This document shows positions 1 through 5,469 of a stretch of 7,795 nt of DNA, in pieces. The stretch comes from Actinomycetes bacterium (GTDB taxonomy: Bacteria > Actinomycetota > Acidimicrobiia > Acidimicrobiales > RAAP-2): NCBI GenBank assembly GCA_025352305.1, contig JANXTQ010000298.1, positions 1 through 7,795 on the forward strand, in the 5' to 3' direction. The notes beneath the pieces were generated by a model. The model saw nothing but the letters and a program-made list of their open reading frames with translations. It ran no database searches and was not told the DNA's origin. The position numbers and the translations under genes are program-made. The first letter of the stretch is position 1, and each line of letters starts with the position of its first letter.

Positions 1-808
1 CGACGCGTTGATGATTCGTTCCACGATCAATCGAAACCGTTCCACAGCCGCCAATCTCCACTACGGCAGTCACGAACGCAGTTCGCTCGCCACGCTTAAA
101 AAACTGCAGGTACGTGGGTGTCACGAAATTCGCGGGACAGATGCGTCTCGGCGACGCAACGTACTGCTCATTGACGATTTCTCTGATGACGTTGATGGAG
201 TTGAGGTTGGATATTGCCGTTTGACGACAATGAAGCGTGGGCGACGTGCAGGTCGAAATCCGCATCCGACTGAACCCGGGTTCGATGAGGTCAACCATTG
301 GCTTCACCGGATACCGATTCGCTCGAACGTGTATCCACACGGCGGTCCTGCTTGCAGCGATCGACGTGAGAAATACGCTGGTGCGCCATCTGAGCTCTCG
401 CGCCACGCGCCTTTCAAAGACCAACGTCGAGATTTCGTGAGAGTGTTCGCGCGAGTAGGCAAAACGTACGTGCGGCGCGTGGTGAGTCAGGAAGAATTGG
501 CGCGTTGCGGTGAGCGAACTGTTAACGACAACGTACCTCGAACGATCAACGTAGTTCCAAGGAGCACGCGTTGAGGTGAGCGCGCCAAATCGGGATGTCG
601 CTTGTCGCGGTGGCGCCGTAACGATAAAGGAGTTTGCGGGCAACGCGATCGTCTGCAGCAAACGCGCCACGTGCCGCGAACCGGGTGTGAGGCCGCTCGC
701 ACCTGCCTCAGTGATTGTCGCTACGACGAAAAACGAAGCCGCCAGCGTTAGGACAACAGTGCAACGACAGTACGTCACACTCGGGCGGAAACCTAAGCGA
801 ACACCCAC
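1..808 (-). CDS. Secreted hypothetical protein, C-terminal end outside the window
   Basis: An uninterrupted minus-strand frame runs from GTG at 808-806 to the left edge (269 codons) without a stop, so the C-terminus is missing. The N-terminus looks like a signal peptide: a short arginine-containing stretch, a hydrophobic core of about 16 residues (residues 17-32, TVVLTLAASFFVVATI) and an AGA-S cleavage-like site near residue 37. The mature part starts with a segment of the type xxLLQTIALPxxS followed by APP, and later has DRSRYVVV and an FFLTHHAP stretch. I recall this pattern from uncharacterised exported actinobacterial proteins, but I cannot name a function. It starts only five bases after the stop of the upstream lipoprotein gene, so the two are probably co-transcribed and both act outside the membrane. 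The start is uncertain: GTG at 778-776 would give a shorter N-terminus and still keep the signal peptide, and neither start has a clear Shine-Dalgarno sequence. The long plus-strand frame opposite (8-574) has no recognisable content. Confidence 0.72.
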   Translation of the reverse strand, partial: MGVRLGFRPSVTYCRCTVVLTLAASFFVVATITEAGASGLTPGSRHVARLLQTIALPANSFIVTAPPRQATSRFGALTSTRAPWNYVDRSRYVVVNSSLTATRQFFLTHHAPHVRFAYSREHSHEISTLVFERRVARELRWRTSVFLTSIAASRTAVWIHVRANRYPVKPMVDLIEPGFSRMRISTCTSPTLHCRQTAISNLNSINVIREIVNEQYVASPRRICPANFVTPTYLQFFKRGERTAFVTAVVEIGGCGTVSIDRGTNHQRV

Positions 809-813
809 TTCAA

Positions 814-1488
814 TTAGTAACGAACGCGTACGACGGTCGCTTCGATTATCGAACCGTCTTGCGCCGAACGTGTGATGTAGGTCACGGCACCGGCACCGGA
901 ACTGGTTCCGCTAAATCGGATCGACCCATTAAAGGGACCCATTCCCGCAATCGATCCGCCCATAACCGTGTCGTCAGCGATCGCGCTCATCGAACCGTCC
1001 ATGCGCAAAACCACGTTGACCACCGCTTCAAAGGCGGTGCTCGAGCCGCTCGTCGCGAGCGGTGAATGAACGACCTGTAAGGAGTTGGGCGACGAAACCA
1101 AAATCTCCGGACTCGACGCGGACGTCACCCACCAACTGACGTCATTGGTTAGTCGCGATACGTGCACGGTGGTGACGGGTCCCCCCGCTCGAGTACGTAT
1201 CGCAACTTGCCCACTTCGCGAGTCAGCTCGAGTAAAGGCGCCAATAAGAGGACTCGTCATGCCCACGTAATTCTGAACGAAACTTCGAGCAACTGCCGTC
1301 GGCGTTACATAACGAACTCCGTCGCTTACGAACGGCCAAATGGCCTTCGCCGGTTGATGCGTTAACGGCGCTGTCGTCGTCGTTGACTTCAGCGAAGAGG
1401 TCGTGCTGCCGCAGGCCGCGACGACCATACCGGCGACAAGAATTGCTGAAACGACTGGGACAACTCGCGCGAACGGACGTATCTTCAC
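814..1488 (-). CDS. Lipoprotein with C-terminal Gmad2 immunoglobulin-like domain
   Basis: A 224-residue exported lipoprotein. Residues 1-25 form a lipoprotein signal peptide (positive N-terminus KIRPFAR, hydrophobic core) ending in the lipobox VAAC, with lipidated Cys26. A Ser/Thr-rich linker follows (residues 28-40). Residues about 48-125 contain the motifs ADSRSGQV and WWVTSA, which I recall from the N-terminal half of similar actinobacterial lipoproteins. Residues about 128-223 match the Gmad2 domain pattern (the immunoglobulin-like domain also found in spore germination proteins): SPLATSG, a TAFEAVV strand, GPFNGSIRF, and a closing QDGSIIEATVVRVR strand. Gmad2 domains are thought to mediate extracellular binding, but the ligand here is unknown. 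The start is GTG at 1488-1486; in the same frame a TAA lies just upstream, so no earlier start fits. It precedes the secreted protein at 808 by five bases, suggesting a two-gene envelope operon. The Gmad2 call is from pattern memory. Confidence 0.85.
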   Translation of the reverse strand: MKIRPFARVVPVVSAILVAGMVVAACGSTTSSLKSTTTTAPLTHQPAKAIWPFVSDGVRYVTPTAVARSFVQNYVGMTSPLIGAFTRADSRSGQVAIRTRAGGPVTTVHVSRLTNDVSWWVTSASSPEILVSSPNSLQVVHSPLATSGSSTAFEAVVNVVLRMDGSMSAIADDTVMGGSIAGMGPFNGSIRFSGTSSGAGAVTYITRSAQDGSIIEATVVRVRY

Positions 1489-1586
1489 CTCGTTATCGTG
1501 GCACCTTGATCACTCGAGCGCTTGGACCAAAAGTCACATAGTCAATGAGCCGTGTAAGACCTGATCAGCGGGTCACTCAGAGCGAG

Positions 1587-1997
1587 TCACGCGAGACGCT
1601 TACCCAACGACACCACATCATCAGCCACGTAGCCCGCACGAGAGTAAAAGCTCACAACATCGAGATTGGCGCGTCGAACTTGGAGATTGATTTTCTCGCA
1701 TCCGGCACCGGCGAGATACTCTTCGCCTCGTTGAAGCAGTCGTGTGCCGAGTCCGCTTCGCCGGTACCGCTGCGAAACGGCAAGGTAGTTAATCCAACCT
1801 CGATGTCCGTCGTAGCCCGCCATCACCGTGCCGATGATCTGACTGTCATCAATTGCGACAAAGAGTCCGGGGTCATGGCGAATCTTGAGTTCAATATCAA
1901 TCACCGGATCGCTAGGTGGTCGAATCAGTTCACAGTCGTGCCAGAGTTGAACGACATCACTTTGATCCGAAAACTGGTACTCGCGTATCACCGTCAC
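1587..1997 (-). CDS. ypeA: GNAT family N-acetyltransferase, YpeA type
   Basis: A 136-residue single-domain GNAT enzyme expected to transfer an acetyl group from acetyl-CoA to an unknown amine. The sequence closely follows the YpeA pattern: LIRPPSDP (residues 24-31) and KIRHDPGLF (38-46), which are typical of this subfamily, then GTVMAGYDGHRGW (56-68) and the acetyl-CoA-binding loop RRSGLGTRL (79-87), corresponding to the GNAT motif R/QxxGxG/A. The C-terminal strand region FYSRAGY (117-123) and SLGKRL (130-135) also match. Length is normal for the family. The start is GTG at 1997-1995; an in-frame TAA at 2009-2007 rules out earlier starts, and a second GTG at 1991-1989 is the only close alternative. 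There is no Shine-Dalgarno sequence, but TAATCT sits exactly six bases before the GTG, which fits leaderless transcription. It lies 61 bases downstream of another GNAT gene on the same strand. The physiological substrate of YpeA is not established to my knowledge. Confidence 0.92.
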   Translation of the reverse strand: MTVIREYQFSDQSDVVQLWHDCELIRPPSDPVIDIELKIRHDPGLFVAIDDSQIIGTVMAGYDGHRGWINYLAVSQRYRRSGLGTRLLQRGEEYLAGAGCEKINLQVRRANLDVVSFYSRAGYVADDVVSLGKRLA

Positions 1998-2003
1998 GTC
2001 GAA

Positions 2004-2009
2004 AGATTA
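2004..2009 (-). promoter_or_regulatory. Candidate -10 element giving a leaderless ypeA transcript
   Basis: On the minus strand TAATCT (2009-2004) fits the actinobacterial -10 pattern TANNNT and is followed by exactly six bases (TTCGAC) and the GTG start at 1997. A transcript starting at the usual distance from this hexamer would begin at or next to the start codon. No -35 match is found at 16-18 bases; TTGACC lies 13 bases upstream, which is too close for a standard promoter. This is inferred from pattern and spacing only. Confidence 0.4.
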
Positions 2010-2014
2010 GGCAC

Positions 2015-2040
2015 GCAGGGTTGGTCAATGGACCACCTGC
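2015..2040 (-). terminator. Stem-loop between the two GNAT genes, terminator-like
   Basis: An inverted repeat: GCAGG (2015-2019) pairs with CCTGC (2036-2040), and TGGTC (2022-2026) pairs with GACCA (2031-2035). The loop is four bases and there is a two-base bulge at 2020-2021. The ten-pair stem lies 18 bases past the stop of the upstream GNAT gene on the minus strand. On that strand it is followed by a mixed rather than pure T stretch (CTAATCTTTC), so it is a weak intrinsic terminator candidate or an attenuating hairpin. It overlaps the sequence just upstream of the candidate ypeA promoter. Confidence 0.4.
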
Positions 2041-2058
2041 TCGACACCGCTCGTCGTG

Positions 2059-2586
2059 TCACGCTGCAGCGACGGGGAACAACGACGTGCTCATGCGGTG
2101 CTCGTGCAGTATTACGGCGCCCCAATTCTCATCGCGAGATATCCCGTCCAGCGTCCAACCATCTCGTTCGTAGAAGCCAATTGCGCGACTGTTGCCGTTC
2201 AGCACCCACAACGTTGCGCGCGCAAATCCCATTTCGCCCATGCAAAGACGCGCATCAGCCATGAGACCGGTGCCGGCGCCGGAACGCCAAAATGGTGGAT
2301 CAACGTACATCGCGAGTAACTGACCAACACCGTCATCGGGTTCGTCGGGACTGGCCCCGGTCGTGGCAAAACCAACGATGGCCTCATCGCGAACAAGGAG
2401 TCGAGTCCGAGGTGCACTGGTTACGGTGCTGCCAAAGCGGTAACGACGGGCTCGTTCCGAAACAGAGAGTGTGGCGAGAAACGATGCGTCAATAAGTCCG
2501 GCGTACGCCGACAGCCAACTACGCACGTGCACCTGCGCCACATCGAGTTCGTCGCCGGCGCGAGCGTCGCGAATGTAGTGGCTCAC
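2059..2586 (-). CDS. GNAT family N-acetyltransferase
   Basis: A 175-residue acetyltransferase of the GNAT fold. The N-terminal part has the form IRDARAGDELDVAQVHVRSW (residues 5-24), usual for the first strand and helix of GNAT enzymes that start with an alpha-helical substrate lid. The acetyl-CoA motif region is LLAMYVDPPFWRSGAGTGLM (90-109), with the pyrophosphate-binding loop at RSGAGTG (101-107). Next comes ATLWVLNGNSRAIGFYERDGW (124-144), the usual N-x-x-A-x-x-F-Y-x-x-x-G-[WF] ending of GNAT domains. The substrate is not predictable. The start is GTG at 2586-2584, supported by a GAGGGA sequence four bases before it and an AAGGAG further upstream. It is divergent from the ABM gene (54 bases between starts) and followed by ypeA on the same strand. 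The two GNAT proteins belong to different subfamilies, so this is not a recent duplication. Confidence 0.9.
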   Translation of the reverse strand: MSHYIRDARAGDELDVAQVHVRSWLSAYAGLIDASFLATLSVSERARRYRFGSTVTSAPRTRLLVRDEAIVGFATTGASPDEPDDGVGQLLAMYVDPPFWRSGAGTGLMADARLCMGEMGFARATLWVLNGNSRAIGFYERDGWTLDGISRDENWGAVILHEHRMSTSLFPVAAA

Positions 2587-2605
2587 CGAGTCCCTCGTTG
2601 TCTCC

Positions 2606-2634
2606 TTAGCAAAATCTACTTCGATCGATACGAT
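2606..2634 (+). promoter_or_regulatory. Candidate promoter of the ABM gene, leaderless geometry
   Basis: TTAGCA (2606-2611, four of six matches to TTGACA) and TACGAT (2629-2634, four of six matches to TATAAT and a fit to TANNNT) are separated by 17 bases. The -10 element is followed by exactly six bases and then the ATG at 2641. The predicted transcription start therefore falls on or next to the A of the ATG, and no Shine-Dalgarno sequence precedes this ATG. The 8-base palindrome TCGATCGA (2621-2628) fills the spacer directly before the -10 and could be an operator. Confidence 0.45.
2613..2618 (-). promoter_or_regulatory. Weak candidate -10 element for the GNAT gene at 2586
   Basis: On the minus strand TAGATT (2618-2613) fits TANNNT. 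It would give a leader of roughly 20 bases that keeps the AAGGAG and GAGGGA ribosome-binding sequences before the GTG. The -35 region 17 bases upstream (TGAGCA) is poor. It overlaps the opposing ABM promoter, so the two directions could compete. Confidence 0.25.
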
Positions 2635-2640
2635 CTGCTC

Positions 2641-2961
2641 ATGACGCAGTCCTCTGAAGTCGTATGCATATTTACTTCAACGCGAAGGGTGGACAACGAC
2701 GAACTGTATGAATCTTGGGCCACGAACATGGACTCTCTTGTTCGCAGCACGCCGGGCTATCTGCGACACGTCAGCGTCTTTGACCAAACCTCACGCCGAG
2801 GGGTCACCGTTTCGTACTTCGAGTCAGACAGTGCCGTGCAGCGCTGGCGTGAGAATGCGGAACATCAAATCGCTCAGTCATTGGGACGCGAACAGTTTTA
2901 CGACGGTTACCGCATTGACATTGCGACGATGACGCGTTCGTACGAATGGACCGCGTCTTAG
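2641..2961 (+). CDS. ABM-fold (antibiotic biosynthesis monooxygenase-like) protein
   Basis: A 106-residue protein of the dimeric alpha/beta-barrel ABM type. Features that fit are the opening strand SSEVVCIFTSTRR, the helix that follows, the GYLRHVSVFDQ strand (from residue 39), the VTVSYFESDSAVQRW strand-helix unit, and the closing RENAEHQIAQSLGREQFYDGY segment. This last segment is the family's recognisable W-x-x-x-x-E-H-x-x-A-Q-x-x-G-R-E-x-[FWY]-[YF]-x-x-Y signature. Members include haem-degrading and quinone-forming monooxygenases, but many are uncharacterised, so no substrate is assigned. I chose ATG at 2641 rather than the longer frame from 2527 because the family fold begins here and the extra N-terminus would overlap the divergent GNAT gene. 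It is the only plus-strand gene in the window, and it ends one base from the stop of the convergent DUF664 gene. Confidence 0.85.
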   Translation: MTQSSEVVCIFTSTRRVDNDELYESWATNMDSLVRSTPGYLRHVSVFDQTSRRGVTVSYFESDSAVQRWRENAEHQIAQSLGREQFYDGYRIDIATMTRSYEWTAS

Positions 2962-2962
2962 C

Positions 2963-3427
2963 TCATCGACCAGTTCGTCCGTCGAGCATTTCGGTAATGA
3001 GATCGAGGTGGCCCGCGTGGCGCGCTGTTTCTTCGAGCAGGTGCGCCAGAATCCAGCGCAAGTTAACCGGGGCGTCATCACTGGGCGTTGTGCAGAGCTC
3101 AGTCAATTCGTGTGAGGCAATTTCGGCGTCAACTCGGGCACTGACTTCAACGTAACGCGCACACGCGCTTGAAAGATCACGCGCCAGTGGAACCTCTGAG
3201 TCGCCCGAACCGCCGGCGAAACGCTGGAGGATCCACGACTGCTCCGCTGTTGCTAAATGGTTCAGCACCCACAACGCACTGGTGCCACTCGCCACCGGCG
3301 ACCAGGTCGCTTGGTCGCTGCTCAGTCCGTGCACCTTTCGAATGACTGAGTCTCGTTGGTACTGAAGCAGCCCCACCAGTGTGGAGCGCTCATCGCTGTT
3401 GTGACGTGGAGGCTTGAGGTCGGCCAA
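2963..3427 (-). CDS. DUF664 / DinB-like protein (second of a tandem pair)
   Basis: A 154-residue four-helix-bundle protein of the DinB/DUF664 type. Recognisable parts are the opening helix ERSTLVGLLQYQRDSV (13-28), GLSSDQATWSPVASG (34-48) and LWVLNHLATAEQSW (52-65), and a closing LRWILAHLLEETARHAGHLDLITEMLDGRTG. Histidines 57, 129, 137 and 140 are the candidate metal ligands; DinB-like proteins typically bind a divalent metal through a three-His site, and some act as thiol (mycothiol or bacillithiol) transferases. That role is inferred, not shown. The proposed start is TTG at 3427-3425; no ATG lies before the last helix, and the N-terminal length suits the family. A GGGGG run about 11 bases upstream, inside the end of the preceding gene, is the only possible ribosome-binding sequence. 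It follows its paralogue by six bases, so it is likely translated from the same mRNA. Confidence 0.85.
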   Translation of the reverse strand: MADLKPPRHNSDERSTLVGLLQYQRDSVIRKVHGLSSDQATWSPVASGTSALWVLNHLATAEQSWILQRFAGGSGDSEVPLARDLSSACARYVEVSARVDAEIASHELTELCTTPSDDAPVNLRWILAHLLEETARHAGHLDLITEMLDGRTGR

Positions 3428-3433
3428 AACCGT

Positions 3434-3949
3434 TTACGCCCCCGTAGTTCCGTCGATGACTTCGCGAATGAGGTCCGCGTGGCCACAGTGTCGCGCGTAC
3501 TCCTCAATCATGTGGATCACCACAAAGCGCAAGGAGTACTCCCGAGATCGCTTTTCGTTCGTGCGGCGATCGTCCAGGGTCCAACGTGAACAGATCTCGC
3601 GAGACTCGTCGCAAGCAAAGAAGAACGACGCCACGACTTCGTCGAGCGTCGCACTGTCAAGATCGTCGAAGTCGTCGTCGGGCCGTTCGTCACTGGAATA
3701 CCACGCCGCAGGTTCGTTGCCATCAAACCAACCAAACCAGTACCGCTCAACGTCGGCCATGTGTCGAAGCAGGCCGAGCAAGCTGAGAGTCGACGGGACA
3801 ATCGGGCGAAGTCGCATTTGACTCTCGCTGAGCCCGACGCACTTGGTCACGATTGTCGAGCGAAAGTAGTCGAGCATCGCGTAACTAACTGCAGCTTCGT
3901 CGCCACTGAATACGGGAGCGGGGCGAGTTATATCCTCAGGATTGATCAC
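3434..3949 (-). CDS. DUF664 / DinB-like protein (first of a tandem pair)
   Basis: A 171-residue DUF664 family protein. Core features are the MLDYFRSTIV helix (25-34), GLSESQMRLRPIVPSTLSLLG (39-59), LLRHMADVERYWF (60-72), an acidic insert DERPDDDFDDLDSAT (87-101), and the C-terminal signature FVVIHMIEEYARHCGHADLIREVIDGTTG. His63, His146, His154 and His157 are candidate metal ligands. It aligns by eye with the next gene throughout (the GLS-x-x-Q, the two His-bearing helices and the DG-x-TG ending), but most residues differ, so the duplication is old. The start is GTG at 3949-3947, with AAGG seven bases upstream. Its start lies 21 bases after the stop of the cation transporter, which suggests a shared transcript. 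The biochemical function of this subfamily is unknown to me. Confidence 0.87.
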   Translation of the reverse strand: MINPEDITRPAPVFSGDEAAVSYAMLDYFRSTIVTKCVGLSESQMRLRPIVPSTLSLLGLLRHMADVERYWFGWFDGNEPAAWYSSDERPDDDFDDLDSATLDEVVASFFFACDESREICSRWTLDDRRTNEKRSREYSLRFVVIHMIEEYARHCGHADLIREVIDGTTGA

Positions 3950-3970
3950 TCACCGACCTTAGTGAAGCAG

Positions 3971-4912
3971 TCAGTGTCCGGTCTTTTCGTGTTCTCGGTG
4001 CCCGAACGCCTCCAGTTGAAACGTGGAGTGCTCGAGGTCGAAGTGCCCCGCCAGGCAGTGCTGGAGCTGGTCAAGAATTTGCGGAGCATGACCGTCGGTG
4101 AAACATGAGTCCTCGACCACGACGTGTGCCGACAGTGCCGGAAGATCAGACGTCACCACCCACACGTGCAGATCATGGATCTCAACGACGTGTTCAATTT
4201 CTAAGAGATGCTGGCGAATGTCATTGAGGTCAACCCCTCGAGGAGCGACTTCCAACAGAATTCGACCGGAGTCGCGCAGCAACGACCACGCCGCAATGAG
4301 CATCAACACCACCACTACCAAGGAAGCAAGTGAGTCGGCTCGTGAAAATCCCGTTGTCGTAATGATGACGCCCGCAATCAAAGTGCCAATAAATGCCGCA
4401 AGATCAGTCAGCAGGTGTCGACTCGCGGCGCGAACGTTCAGATTTTTCCCATTGGCTCTCGACACAACGAGGACCGCGACAATATTGACCAGCACCCCAA
4501 CGGCGGCCACGACGCTGAGAACAGATCCGCGCACCACACTCGGATGCACCAGTCGATTTACGGCACTGATTAACACCAGGGCGCTCACGACCAACAGGGC
4601 GACTCCGTTGATGGCCGCCGACAGTATTTCGGCTCGCTTGAAACCAAACGTCCACTGCGTCGTGGCGGGACGCTGAGCGAGGACGCTCGCGCCAATCGCG
4701 AGAGCGAGGGCGGCCGCGTCGCTCATCATGTGACCCGCGTCAGCCAACAGCGCTAGGGAGTGAATCAGAAAGCCCGCGGCGACTTCCACCGCCATGAATA
4801 CAACAATGAGGCCGAGCGCGATCGACAACCAACGTCGATCTGCCGCGGGGTCCACGTGTGAATGGTGCGTGCCGGAGTGATGCGAGTGCGTACTCATGAG
4901 CGACGCGCCCAT
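3971..4912 (-). CDS. Cation diffusion facilitator transporter, probable zinc exporter
   Basis: A 313-residue CDF/CzcD-type membrane protein, predicted to exchange cytoplasmic Zn2+ or a similar divalent ion for protons. Residues 1-25 are rich in His (STHSHHSGTHHSH) and may collect metal. About six membrane segments follow: roughly 29-50, 52-79, 94-117, 129-151, 164-188 and 194-213. The transport-site motifs are HMMSD (His61, Asp65) in helix 2 and HLLTD (His166, Asp170) in helix 5, the HD-HD set usual for zinc-transporting CDF proteins. The cytoplasmic C-terminal domain (about 220-303) has IHDLHVWVVTSDLPALSAHV (245-264), with His246, His249 and His263, and HSTFQLE with His295. Two starts are possible: ATG at 4912-4910 and ATG at 4897-4895, and the second would remove only five residues. 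Neither has a strong ribosome-binding sequence. It appears to head a unit with two DUF664 genes. Confidence 0.93.
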   Translation of the reverse strand: MGASLMSTHSHHSGTHHSHVDPAADRRWLSIALGLIVVFMAVEVAAGFLIHSLALLADAGHMMSDAAALALAIGASVLAQRPATTQWTFGFKRAEILSAAINGVALLVVSALVLISAVNRLVHPSVVRGSVLSVVAAVGVLVNIVAVLVVSRANGKNLNVRAASRHLLTDLAAFIGTLIAGVIITTTGFSRADSLASLVVVVLMLIAAWSLLRDSGRILLEVAPRGVDLNDIRQHLLEIEHVVEIHDLHVWVVTSDLPALSAHVVVEDSCFTDGHAPQILDQLQHCLAGHFDLEHSTFQLEAFGHREHEKTGH

Positions 4913-5047
4913 GCGGGAACCACAACGTTGAATCGAGCAAGAGACAACACCACGGATCCGAATCGCTTGTCGTTAGCCGACCAACTTTGGACCGCAAATT
5001 CGCTCACCGAGTAATTCTTCCAGCCCGCGTCTTTAGACAACAGCGAT
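4913..5047. other. Intergenic spacer between the MaoC and CDF genes
   Basis: This 135-base gap is the largest in the window. I see no convincing terminator, no -35/-10 pair at standard spacing and no family-like protein in it. An 8-base palindrome CGGATCCG lies at about 4953-4960. The CDF promoter would be expected here but is not recognisable. Confidence 0.4.
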
Positions 5048-5467
5048 TCAGTCGATTCGCGCGCTAGCGGTGCCAGAAAAAACAATGACGTTGTCCTGAT
5101 TGCGCGTAGCGACCTCAAAAAAGACCGTCGACGACTCGTCGCGTTGCTCAATTGACGTAACAGTGGCCGATGCCGTCAAGGTGTCTCCGGGCCATACCTG
5201 ATTCGTAAAGCGACCGCCGAATCCAAAAAGGCGTCCGTCACCGACGTAGTCGGTCAACATTCGCCCCGTCATGCCCATGGTCAACATGCCGTGCGCAAAA
5301 ACACTCGGATATCCCGCAACCTGGGTTGCAAAGATTTCGTCGGTGTGCAGTGGGTTGTAATCCCCCGACGCCCCGGCGTACTGGACAATTTGGGTTCGAG
5401 TGAGATTGTCGACGACGACCACTTCGTGCGACTGGCCCACGTGAAGATCTTCAGTGCGTAGCGCCAT
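5048..5467 (-). CDS. MaoC-like (R)-specific enoyl-CoA hydratase, catalytic subunit
   Basis: A 139-residue single hot-dog domain of the MaoC type (HadB-like), expected to add water across a trans-2-enoyl-CoA to give the (R)-3-hydroxyacyl-CoA. The hydratase-2 motif YAGASGDYNPLHTDEIFA (30-47) carries the catalytic pair Asp36 and His41 and the conserved Asn38. It is followed by the usual FAHGMLTMG (57-65), FTNQVWPGDTL (87-97) and a closing VIVFSGTASA. I chose ATG at 5467, not the longer frame to 5605, because AAGGAG lies five bases before it and this gives the normal domain length. That AAGGAG is inside the last codons of the upstream dehydratase gene, whose stop is only two bases away, so the two are probably translationally coupled. 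The upstream partner lacks the catalytic His, which supports a heterodimeric hydratase. The true acyl substrate is not determined by the sequence. Confidence 0.92.
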   Translation of the reverse strand: MALRTEDLHVGQSHEVVVVDNLTRTQIVQYAGASGDYNPLHTDEIFATQVAGYPSVFAHGMLTMGMTGRMLTDYVGDGRLFGFGGRFTNQVWPGDTLTASATVTSIEQRDESSTVFFEVATRNQDNVIVFSGTASARID

Positions 5468-5469
5468 GA

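Noticed and set aside
8..574. A 188-codon plus-strand open frame at the left edge.
   Set aside because: The minus strand carries a signal-peptide-bearing open frame through the whole region. The plus frame is Arg-rich and featureless, as expected for an antisense shadow.
1540..1545. TTGACT on the minus strand as a -35 box for the lipoprotein gene.
   Set aside because: No -10-like hexamer occurs 16-18 bases downstream (AGCGCT and neighbours), and no TANNNT hexamer exists in the 98-base gap.
1545..2264. A 239-codon plus-strand open frame.
   Set aside because: It lies antisense to ypeA and the end of the other GNAT gene, both of which match their families along their full length. Its own translation shows no domain-like pattern.
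4572..4655. Other long frames opposite or out of frame within the CDF gene.
   Set aside because: The CDF frame has clear membrane segments and transport motifs throughout; the other frames are compositional shadows.
4894..5151. An 85-codon minus-strand frame spanning the MaoC-CDF spacer.
   Set aside because: It would overlap the MaoC gene by about 100 bases and also the start of the CDF gene, has no ribosome-binding sequence, and shows no family resemblance.
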